A stretch of DNA of 64,000 nucleotides, taken from Strix aluco. Its lineage: Eukaryota > Chordata > Aves > Strigiformes > Strigidae. A model generated the notes under the pieces. That model saw nothing but the letters and a program-made list of their open reading frames with translations. It ran no database searches and had not been told where the DNA came from. The position numbers were made by a program, and so were the translations under genes. Location: the NCBI RefSeq assembly GCF_031877795.1, contig NC_133932.1:37587180-37651179 (forward strand). Direction: 5' to 3'. This document shows, piece by piece, positions 41,101-53,100 of this stretch. Positions within the stretch are counted from its first letter, which is position 1; every line of letters begins with the position of its first letter.

Positions 41101-44100
41101 GGATGAGGTTGGACAATGTTTCCTTTTAACTGAACTCTTCTGGGCTGCTGCAGGATGGTGAGGGGCTTGTGCCCTTTTCCATGCCCCACTGCCCCGCACG
41201 CCCATGACGCTTGGGTGCTGCCCTGCTGGGTGACCTTGCCCATTTCTGTAGGCACAGCAGGGGAATGGGGAGCAGTATGCAGGGAACGGGACTGACCTCA
41301 GGGGTGAAAAGCGAGGGCCACAGCTCACAGCAGGTTGTGAACGCTGTTCCCACACCAAACCGGGTGAAAAGAATCGAAACCCTGCAAACGTGACCTCTCT
41401 GATTCAGCAAGCACAGAATTACAAGCTATAAAGACACTCCTAGTGAAACTGCTGGGCAAAGCAAATCCTTAAAAGTTGGCTGTAGCCCCAGGTGCCCCGG
41501 GGAAGGTGGGGGAGCGCTGCCTCGCCGGGCCGGCTGCCTGCACCGTTCCGCCACAGGAGGTCACTGCGAGCCCGGCAGCGGTGCCGGGGCTGCCGCGCCG
41601 GCGGGGCGGGGGACGTGGGGGGACGGGCACCCCCGGACCTGTCGGGGAGAAGCTGTACCGCCAGCTAATCGGGATAGATTGGCAGGCACGTTAGACCGCC
41701 TCCCCGGCTCCTTTAAGGTTCGTTAGCGTTAGACTGAGAAAAGGTAACTAAATAAATAAAGCTGCCCCGATGATGAGTGTCAGCACTTAATCGAGTGATT
41801 ATCAGAGGCACTTGAGTACAAAGCTGTTGGTAAATTATTGCATGGAGTTGGACAAGCTTAGAAATCATGAGCTGATGGTTATCAGCATTAAGATGCTATT
41901 TGTCGGCGCCAGTGTGGCTCTGACAGCAGCGTCAGTGGGGTTATTTGCAGTTATTTTTTCTGAGCTTCTAGGGAGCATTGTAAATTCATACTCTGCCTAT
42001 GCTTGTGGGGCTTTTATCTCCCCATCTCTTACTGAGTTTACAAAATGTTACACCAAGTTGCCTCACACTTCAGTGATACCTAGGTTCATGAACAGCCTCT
42101 TGGGAAATTTTGTGAAGACCTGTTTATGACAGATTTCCATTTATAGAACATTTTATTGATATGAAACAAAATAAGAAAATTAGGTAAACACTATTTTCTC
42201 CTGAGGAAATGATACCAATTATGCCATGCTATACCAGTAAACATCCACGTGATTTCTTAGTGATGCTAAATTGATCATTTTACCGAGTGCAGCCATACAA
42301 ATAGGGCAGGACTAAATCAGCAGGGAATGGGAGGCCAAAAGCAGGTACAACTTGCATATCGATTCTACTATGAATAAAGTCCTACAAAGCCTTCTTGCTT
42401 GGATTCTGACTTGGTTCTGCCAAAAGCCTTCTGCAAGGGCCAACCCTGCTAAGGCAAAATCAATTGAACGTGCAGGGAAGCATCTGCCCAGCAGTGGGGA
42501 CTGATATGGCCGGGTCTGTGTCCTTCCCAGGACCCTACCTCGCCGATGCAGGCCTGCACAAGTGCGTTCTTTCAGACAACATGAACAGGTCTGGAATAGG
42601 GCATAACATCACATTCCCACTATGTCTTTGAATCTGGTCTGGGCAAATAAATTCTGTCTTCATGACAGGGTGCTGCACTTCGGCCACAACAACCCCCAGC
42701 AGCGCTACAGGCTTGGGGAGGAGTGGCTGGAGAGCTGCCAGTCAGAGAGGGACCTGGGGGTGTTGATTGACAGCCGGCTGAACATGAGCCAGCAGTGTGC
42801 CCAGGTGGCCAAGAAGGCCAATGGCATCCTGGCTTGTATCAGAAATAGCGTGGCCAGCAGGGACAGGGAAGTGATCTTACCCCTGTACTCGGCACCGGTG
42901 AGGCCGCACCTCGATGACTGTGTTCAGTTTTGGGCCCCTCACTACAAAAAGGACATTGAATTACTCGAGCGTGTCCAGAGAAGGGCAACGAAGCTGGTGA
43001 AGGGTCTGGAGCACATGTCGTACGAGGAGCGGCTGAGGGAACTGGGGTTGTTTAGTCTGGAGAAGAGGAGACTGAGGGGAGACCTCATCACCCTCTACAG
43101 CTGCCTGAAAGGAGGTTGCAGAGAGCTGGGGATGAGTCTCTTTAACCAAGTAATAAGCGATAGGACAAGAGGTAATGGCCTCAAGCTGTGCCAGGGAAGG
43201 TTTAGACTAGATATTAGGAAGCATTTCTTTACAGAACGGGTTGTTAGGCGTTGGAATGGGCTGCCCAGGGCAGTGGTGGAGTCCCCATCCCTGGAGGTGT
43301 TTAAGAGTAGAGTCGACATAGTGCTTAGGGATATGGTGTAGTTGGGATCTGTCAGTGCTAGGTTAACGGTTGGACTAGATGATCTTCAAGGTCCTTTCCA
43401 ACCTAGATGATTCTGTGACAGGATGTGTGTTTTTAGATCTTGGTACAGTAAAGTTCCTATTTTCCCATTAACTTCAAACATGAGTCGTACCGACTTCATA
43501 AACGTTGCTTACTCTTTGAAAGTTGAGCAAATGCTCAAGCAAATACTTAAGCACCGTGATGAGTCCAGGCCCTAATGGCTCAGCTTGGACTTAGAAACCC
43601 AGTGTTGACAGTTCTGCAAAGTTTTAGCTTCTGTAAACAATGACACTGAAATCACAGGAGTTATTTACTTACAGATTTTGTAGGTTCAGTAGCTTTTCTC
43701 TTGGGGGGAACCTACCTGCAGTAAAAGGAATGATAATTGTCCAGATTTTGGAAGCTGTGTAGTAGCGAAGAAGTGGTGAGACCAAAGATATATTGTTTTA
43801 CTTTCCACATTTATTTTTAACTTGGCTGGCTATCTTTCTGTACCTCCCACACTTTTTTGTAACTGCTTTTGATTTGGCTACTACACTGAGTTTGCTGAGA
43901 TCTAAGGATCAGATAAAATAGACAGTACAGTATTATGTAACATGTGGAGATGGTATTCCTAAACAATTGCTCTTGACTTCTAACAATGATGACAGTTTTC
44001 TTAGTGGTATCTAACATCTTTATCTCCTAAAAAATGCCATGTAGTCATAGCTGACTTGTCAGATTTATGTGTGTATCGGTATCACAGAATCACTCAGGTT

Positions 44101-47100
44101 GGAAAAGACCCTTGGGATCATCGAGTCCAACCATCAGCTCTACTCTACAAAGTTCTCCCCTACACCATATCCCCCAACATCTCATCCAAACGACCCTTAA
44201 ACACATCCAGGGATGGTGACTCCACCACCTCCCTGGGCAGCCTATTCCACTGTCTGGCCACTCTTTCTGTGAAAAATTTTTTCCTAATGTCCAGTCTAAA
44301 CCTCCCCTGTTGCAATTTAAAGCCATTAATCCTCATCTGAAGCTCTATGGGTCTGTAAAGTAATTCCTACTACACATAAAGAAAGCAAATGCAGCAGTTT
44401 CCACAAATATTGTTAACTGATAATATTTTCGCCTTCCCCTACAAATCCCTGGGTTGTCATAGTCCTGCCATCAATTTGTGCTTGCCACACCATAAACCTA
44501 GGCAAAGATGGATCTGGGACTATCCCAGGGAGCAGTCCATGGCAGGAATAGATGAATAGAACATCTCTTCCAGCATAAGAGTTTTGAGTAAAAAGGCACT
44601 TCTTTCTCTCTGTGCAGCTATGCAGGTCACCGTTCTGCAAATTCAGAGAAGTGTAACTTTAACCAAGGAAGTTCTGTCAACTTCACTGTGGCTATGCTCA
44701 CTTGTAAAGTAAATTTAAAAGTGAAAGATTAACTTTGGAGGGTACAGATGAATCACTTGGAAGCTAACTGTGGTGATGTGAGATAACATGCTTTGTTTTT
44801 GCAACTGGGGGAACTCAAATCACAAAAATGATGTGTGCTACAAAAATAGCTGGTGTGCCATTATTGGGCCATTGATTATCCTGTAATTCAGAATTAGAGG
44901 TCAAAATTAATTTACTACAGAAGCTATGATCTGATACAGAGTCTTCACTCTTTGAAGATTGCTCACTGTTTTCCTACATTCTGATAATGCAACTGATAGA
45001 AACTTTCTGAACAGAATTTCACAGGTAATACTTATATGGGATAAGATTTGTACTAGCTAATTACTTGGAAGGCCCAGATGTGTTTTTCAGCTATTTTTTC
45101 AGAAATAAGAGATATATTTTTTTCTCTGTAGCCTACTACCCAAGAGTTCTCATGTCATAATGAAGTTCTAATGACAGGCCTTTTTGTTTCTAGAAAAGTT
45201 TCAACTGAGAAGAAAAAAGATGGCAATTTGGAAAACAGGCAAAGGCATGGTAGTGAAAACCAGGGATACATTCCAGAGGAACTGTGGAACACAGAACAAA
45301 TCCCAAGTGAGTCTAAGCTGGTGAATCACATACTGTCAAACTGCTTCTCAACATAGGCATTTTGGATAACATGTCAAGCAACTACATTACAAGATTTCAC
45401 AATACTTCGTGAAGGACTTGTGTTTGGCCTGAACCTCTTCAGAATATTTTTGATTTTCTAGAGTATGGTTCTTCAAAACTATGGAGAAAACATCAAAGTT
45501 CTTTGCAGCTGAATTTAGTTTTAGTCCTGGGTTTGTTTTTTTAAATGCCTTTGTTCTTCCAAATATTTTCTGGGGCCAGCGGTGGGAGTGTTGGATTCCC
45601 ATACAATAGTCAATTTAGACAATATTTTGCAGTTGGTCTATAAAAGCAAAAAAAAAATCACCACCACCACCAAAAAACAGAAAAAAAAAAAAAGAAAGGA
45701 GGAAAGAAAAAAAGGCAGTTAGTGAACTATGATTTTACTGATAAATGACTAAGGCATTATAAATTCTAGTCCTTAAGTACAAAGACTCTTCAAAAGCAAA
45801 TGTAAATCTCTACCAAATCATTACCCACCACTTGCATTTATAACCACATTATTATAAAAACATTTAATCAAACACTTAATGACATAAAATTATTGTGCAG
45901 AGTCTATAATCCAGGCATACATCCTTTTCTCTCTAACAAATAAATTGTGAAGAAATAAGTGCAGTGAAAAGATTTCAAGAGCATATGGTATTGTAAAATG
46001 TAGCTGTTATAAAAATAAAAGGAAAACTAAGTAAACCTGGACAAATTGATTCTACTGGGTCCTAGATAGGCTCCTTTCATATTCATTAGTGTGCTGGGTT
46101 GACCCTGGCTGGTCACCAAGTGCTCACCAAGTCACTCTATCACTCCCCCTTCTCAACAGGGCAGGGGAAGAAAATAAGATAGAAAAGCTCGTGAGTCAAG
46201 ACAAGGAGGGGGAGATCACTCACCAATTACTGTCACAGGCAAAGCAGACTCCACTTGGGGAATATTAATGTAATTCATTGCCAATTAATAACAGAGTAGG
46301 ATCGTGAGAAAGAAAAAGAAAACTAAAACTACCTCCCCCACCCCCACTTCTTCCAAGGCTCAACTTCCTTCCTAGCTCATCTACCTCCTCCAAGCAGCAC
46401 GGGGGGATGGGGAATGGGTGTTGTGGTCAGTCCATAACACATTGTCTCTGCTGTTTGCTCCTCCTCACACTCTTTCCCTGATTCGGCATGGGTTCTTCCC
46501 ACATGATGCAGTCCTTCATGAACTTCTCCAATGTGGGTCCTTCCCACAGGCTGCAGTTCTTCAAGAACTGCTCCAGCTTGGGTCCCTTCCATGGTACAGT
46601 CCTTCAGGAATGGAGTGCTCCAACGTGGGCCCCCTATGGGGCCACAGTTCCTGCCAGAAAATCTGCTCCTGCATGGGCTCCTCTCCATAGGGCCACAGCT
46701 CCTGTCAGGAGCCTGCTTGAGTGTGAGCTCTCCACAGGCTGTAGCTTCCCTCAGGGCACATCCACCTGCTGTGGCATGGGGTCCTCCATGGGCTGCAGGT
46801 GGGTATGTGCTCTGCTGTGGTCCTCCATGGGCTGCAGGGTGACAACCTGCATCACCAAGTCTCCATGGGCTGTGGGGGAATCTCTTCCCTGGCACTTGGA
46901 GCACGTCCTCACCTTCCTTCTTCACTGACCATGGTGTCTGCAGGGCTCTTTGTCACGTTTTCTCACTCCTCTTTCCCAGTTCTTGTTGCAGTGTTTTTTA
47001 CCCTTTCTTAAATACATTATCACAGAGGTGCCACCAGTGCTGCTGATGGGCTCACATTTGGCCGGCAGCAGGACTCTCTTGGAGCCAGCTGGAACTGGCT

Positions 47101-50100
47101 CTGTCTGACGTGGGGGCAGCTCCTGGTGTCTTCTCACAGACAAGATCCCCTTCACTACAAAAACCTTGCTATGTTAGCCCAACAAGTTAGCTAGAGTTTG
47201 GCTCACAATATTAAACCATATTTAGCTTTATTCCTGAATGGCTTGTGGTTCATGCCATAGTGGATGCTGAATATCAGTAATCTCGTATATTCTTGTTGCA
47301 GGAATTGCCTCTCTTCCCCCGATGTCTTCAAAGTTCACTGTCTCTGCTGCAGATTTACATACCAGTTCTGTACCAAAGGTAACTGTAATGCTAATTTCTT
47401 GACCTCTTTTTTTTCACACAGTGTGTATCATACTAGATCCAAAAGCAGATTTTGGGTGGAGGTAGACATTTATAAGTAAATTACACCTGCAACTGTGTAA
47501 GTGGAATGTCCCTTCAGCATTTCTGAATGTTTGATTTGTAAGGATAAGTGCCCTAGGTGTTAGCCTCGGATTTAGATTGATGGGGGGGGGAGGGATTTGA
47601 TGGGAGGTGAGGGAGAAACAACCACCACTCATATTTGGAAGAAATGTCTAATAAATCATTTGTCACATCTGTTCCCCTCAGCACCCTGCTACATCTTCCT
47701 CCCCACCTCCCAGGATAAAGTTATGAAGTCACAGACTTCCCCTGAGAGAATTGTAGAATATCTCAAGTTGGAAGGGCCCCGTAAGGATCACTGAGTCCAA
47801 CTCCCTGCTCCTCGCAGGACTACTTAAACTAAACCATATGACTAAGAGCATCATCAAGACGCTCCTTGAACTCTGACAGGTGTTCAGTCAGCGTCTGCTC
47901 TTCCCTTTCCACTGCTTTTCATATCTTTCCTGCTCCAAATGTCAGCTAGGCCTTTCTGCTGGCCAGCATGATGGGTAGCCCTGTCTGGGACAGACTTCCC
48001 GTAGGTAAAGCCAATTGTCTTTTCATCATTCCCAGGATTAAAAAGTTTCCTCCTCTCTCTCCACAAGCCCACTTATTACCATTAATTAATTCTTTCAGCC
48101 TTGCCAGCCAGAGTAACTCTGGCTTGGCTTTTGAGGATTCGCCTCTGTGTATATTATACATTAAACCATATAATGTGGAGGTTTGCTTTGCTCTGAGCAT
48201 GTGATAATTCTGGAGAGCTGTTATGTAGGTGCCTTTGCCAAAGTGGAGGTCTGCAATGTTTTTATTGTTCTCCCCAGTTGCCAGACTGGAGGAGATGTGA
48301 ATATAAGATGGAGGCACTGTTGAAGGTGAGGTTTGAGGTTTCTTTGCAAACAAAATCCAGTGCAGATACAATAAATAAATGTGCATTTTCTCTGGATCAT
48401 TTCTTGATTGTATTTTCCAATTACACTTCCACATTTCAGAAATTGCTTCAGTCAGGAACTTTACACTGATCTTAGAGACATTTAGTACCTCAGCAGTAAA
48501 TGATGGAAGGGAAAGCATGCAACTAACACCCAGTCCACCCTAGAGCTTTGCCCCCTTTCCAAGTGGCTAACACATAAAGAAGTAGAGCTCAGTGTTTATT
48601 CTACTTGTTCTGTTCTCAGCTACCTCCATTCTGAAGGGCGGTGCTGGGCTCTCTCAGCTTCTAGCACAACAGCAATGTGGATCTTAATTTATGCCATATA
48701 TTTGTAAAATACATTTAGCGCCTCCATAACAGTTTTTGCCAATATTCGCTTTGGAAAGTGGCAGTGATGTGGTACTGAGTTCACTCCTCAACACAGTGAT
48801 AACTCACTTATTTTTGAAGAGTGTTTCAACATGTGCAATGCAGAAATCTGTCTTGGGATGACATTGCATATAAATCGTAGCAGAGTGTGTCTAGTTCTTC
48901 TGGCACACAATGAAATTTAGAAGTACTCAATGATTAAAATAATGATCAAAATAATAACAGTAAAAATAATAGCAATGATAGTGATGTATATGTGGCTGGT
49001 AGTGATTATGTTTGACATTAATTACTTGTCAAACAAAATACTATTAAATCAAAACTGAAAAGCATGTTTAAAACAGCTGAGGGTTCAGTGTGGATCTATA
49101 ACCCTGAGCAACAGTTTCAGACAGTGTTTGATACGCTTATGAACAGGATTATAAGGCACTGGCTATCTTTACATGGACAAGGCATGTGGTGCATTACAGT
49201 CTGCTCTGAGAAGCAAAAGAGCTTGTGTTGAGGACCCTGTATCCACCCTATACACATTTCAGGGGAGGCGATAACTGCAGTTAGCTGTAGCCATTTCCCA
49301 ATGACTGGGTGCTCGTTGATGGTTGGTGTGCACTGATTGTGCACTGGTGAGGCATTAAGCCATTTGGTGTCATCAGAAAGGTATCCAGTTTGGGTGCTCT
49401 CAGACAGCTTCACAGTGAGAACAATAGGGTTGTGAGTGGGGACCATCAGGAGTCTGGGTTCACGAGCATTGGGTTCATGCTCCTGATTCAAGCTGGAACA
49501 TGAATGTAGGTGCAGCCCTCCATGTCAAAAGCTAGATTAGATGGCCTAGGAGGTCCCTTGCAACCCAGTGGCTAGGGAAACATTAAAAATCCATCACAGG
49601 CACGCAGCATAAAGTTGAACCATTTCTGTTAAACCAGTTTTCCCTGGACAATATTTGATACGGGTCTGTTATGGTGGCTTCTAGCTGCATCAGTAACTGC
49701 ACATACATTTTTGAAAAATATGAAGAGATAATCTAGAGGTGAAAATTATTTATAACTGTTTTCCATATGTTGGAGGAATATTCAGCAATCTAAAAATGGC
49801 TTGTGAAGATAAACTATCTCTCAGTTTGAACAGAGCTTCTCAGTATATTGTGATGGCCCCATCTTGTATATGCAGCAGTTGATGAAGGTTTACTTTAAAT
49901 TGTGGATTTGCAGTCCGTGATGTGAATTTATGACATTATATACAAACATAGTAAAACATTTCCCAGACAAAAAAAGTGGTTTTATTTTACATTCATAACC
50001 TTCCCTGTTAACTGCATAATAGAGGTTTTCTGACAAAAAGTGTTACTGGATGCATTCTAGTAAAGTTCAATCACCACTGTTGCCAATGTATTCCATAATA

Positions 50101-53100
50101 AATATTGTGGTGCTCTTTTGTTATAATATATTTCTTGTCAAGTTGGAGAAATCAGATGGCAAACCATTTAACTGTTTGCTGATTAGTGCTGAATCAAACA
50201 ATTTCTTGCCACTGCATTTTCTAAGCACAGGAAGTTGTGTTTCTCAGTTGTCTTTCCCTGCCTGGATACTGGAAACATTCCCAAAGGTTTTTCATCTTTA
50301 TTCTTCTTGCCTTTTTAATGAGAAATAGTGGGTAAAAAAACAGGAGGAAGAGAAGCTATCCAGAGAATTTTTACCGTAGTGAAGGAGGTCATAAAGGGGT
50401 GGACTCCAGCAAATTGCCTCTCTCTCCTTGGATAATCAAGAAAAATGAGCAAACGTCCTTGCAGTGCTTCTATGGAGGTCAATAAGAAGAAGCAAAGAAC
50501 GCAAGTCCTCCCTCAGGAGCAGGGTGGGGAAGGAACAAGGAGCCCATGTACTGATGGAAAGAGTCACAGACACTGAAGACCTAAAGCCTTGTCTCTCCAC
50601 CTCTGCAAGGTGAACGAGGTTAAGATTTCTGTGGTTGGCTTCCTTGTCACCTTATGGGATCAGGGTTAACCACAGCAACAGGCCAGAAAATAGCTCCATG
50701 TGGGCAAAGTTTGAACAGAGAGTTTTCAAATCAAAAGAAGCTCATGGATGTGGGGACAAGATGAAAAGCCGAGCAATCACAGTGAAGGAAGGTTTTTCAA
50801 GTTAGCATTTTGATTGGACAGAGGCTGCTGCACAGCCCATTCCTCCTACTCCCAGGAGAAGTTTCAGCACAGGTTAGAGGCATTAGGCAGTCTCACTGTG
50901 TCTCTGAGGGTGTCAGCTTCAAATTTGATCCCTTGTGTTGCATATGCAGAAAGTTACAATTTTAAATAATTTGAAAGATTAAGGGAGATTTTGTATCATA
51001 AGTTTTGTTTCCTCAGAAGTCCTTGCCCATGGACCCAACCAGGTACAAAGCCTGAAATACCTGGTGAGTCTCATTGTAAAAGGTGACAACAGAAAATCAC
51101 TTAGGTCAGCTATTGGCCATTCAGATTCTTTGAATCAGGAACTAATGCAAAATGTTCACAGAAGATAAATGTTGCCCAGCAATTGCACTGATCAATTCAC
51201 AACATGAACAAAAGATTTGGCAAATCATCTTAGGGAAAAGTAATACCTCAGTGAAGAAGAAGGGAGAAAAAAAAGGTGTGTGAGACATTTCAAAAATTAT
51301 TAATATCGAACTAAATTATTGAGCTGAGGAAAAAATTACTAGTCACTGAAAGAGGAGGCCAGGACCATCAGTCAGGGGTGCTGGAAGGTCTTCATTCTGA
51401 TTACATTAGCCAAGAAAAGGTCAAATGGAGAGTAGAGTTGCAGGCTTCTGTTTAATTGCATATTTTGTTACTGTCAGCGATGGGAGGAGAGTGATCCTTG
51501 CTCCTAGTCCCAGGGCTGAGCTGCAGGCCAAATGGGTGTTAGGGACCAAGGTCCCATCTGAGGGGCCATTTCTCAGACCCTGACCCATTGCACAGAGCTC
51601 CGTCCAAAACCCACGTGCAATGAGGGCGATCCCTTACCTTGGCTCTAGCAGATTTTGGGGCAGTCTCACAGACGGTTTAGCCTGAACAAGAGCCATAGGG
51701 CCAGGTCTGCCAGGTCCTGAGTGCCACCTCCAAGGAACCGCTGTTTTCCAAGTCCTTCTGGTACAAAAGGAGCTCTAAGGACTCAGCATCTTGTAGGACT
51801 GGACAGTCTCCTACAGAAGCCTCATAATTAGTCCATTTAATGTGCCATAAATATCTCTGATAAATCAGACGAAGATGTCATAAGAGGGAGTGTGTGCTCA
51901 TTTATAGTGGGCCAGATTCATCCCTGGTGTAATTCAGCTGACTTTATCACAGCTACAGGAGACTTGCACTTGCCACCACAGCACACTCCTCCTCTCCAAT
52001 CCAGGGTGAGTCATGGCTTCGTTAATGGGGAAGGATCTATTTTTCTTCTTAACTACTCCAAATGACACTCTATAAACTGGAAATATTATTTAGTTGTGGT
52101 TGTGGTTTTATACTGGGAAGGAAATGAATGATGAATTGTAGGTCCATTTATTCCACTGTATATAACTGCTCTGACTCTGAGGATTGTTTGAAAAGAAAAA
52201 TTAAGCTATCAAAATCAAATTAAAAGGTCAATAAAATAGAAATATAAACTAATATAATTTTACCCCTACTGATGAAATGTGCTATAGAGTATGTCATGTT
52301 ACGTTATTCATTGGTCAGCATATCTTGATTAAGAGAGTAATAAATATTGATGATACAGACATAGAAAAGGCAGGTGTAGTTTATAGTATAATTTTTCCAA
52401 GTGTCTGTGGAAGAAGGGGAGGAGTGAAGTTATGTGGGTGGGATTAGCCCATGAAGAAATGAGAAGGAATTTCCAGACTGTCCCTGTCTGTTGATGGACA
52501 GGGAAATGTGCTTGAGTGTATGAAAAGTTGACAGCATGGAACTGGTTTGCTATTTGAAGCAATAGTGTATCTGGATTATTCTGAGGGTATCCGGAACTCT
52601 TGGGTGGGTGTTTTCCTGTAAATTAAGTGAATTTGGAATGAGAATTAAAAACTGAGAGCAGGGGGGAAAATAACCTTCAGAAACAGAAAGCTGTGCCTCC
52701 CTGATTTTTTGTTCTAACAGCCAAATGTGCAGACACATGCAGACACATTTGGAAGTACTCCTACCACATTAATTTCAGCAATTTGTTCTAATGCAGTTAG
52801 ACTTGGATTTTTTTTGGCTGGCTAATAGCAGGCAAAGCCTTCAGTTTATCACACATTTCCACAGCGTCAGTGTTTGAGGAGCTGCCATCTGTCAAATCAA
52901 TTTAAAGATCAGAGCCCTGTTTCATAATGCCAGATGTGTGTTCATCATTCATATCACTGATGTCATATGGGTTGCAGAAATGACTACAACATGGTTGTAA
53001 TAGCAGAAGTCCTTCTTTCATTGACTGAAGATCAGTATTCAAAACATCACTGAAGGATTCAACCCTGAAATCAGCTGATACACATACTAATTTTACCTTC

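Noticed and set aside
46377..46928. Long overlapping ORFs (182 and 146 codons) on opposite strands
   Set aside because: They lie wholly inside the LTR tandem-repeat section and reflect repeated GC-rich units, not a gene.
51017..51055. Possible terminal exon reading [12 protein letters not shown] then stop
   Set aside because: The acceptor is plausible and phase 0 fits, but the family C-terminus (IRNVTLV) is encoded at 56245-56313, so this is likely chance.
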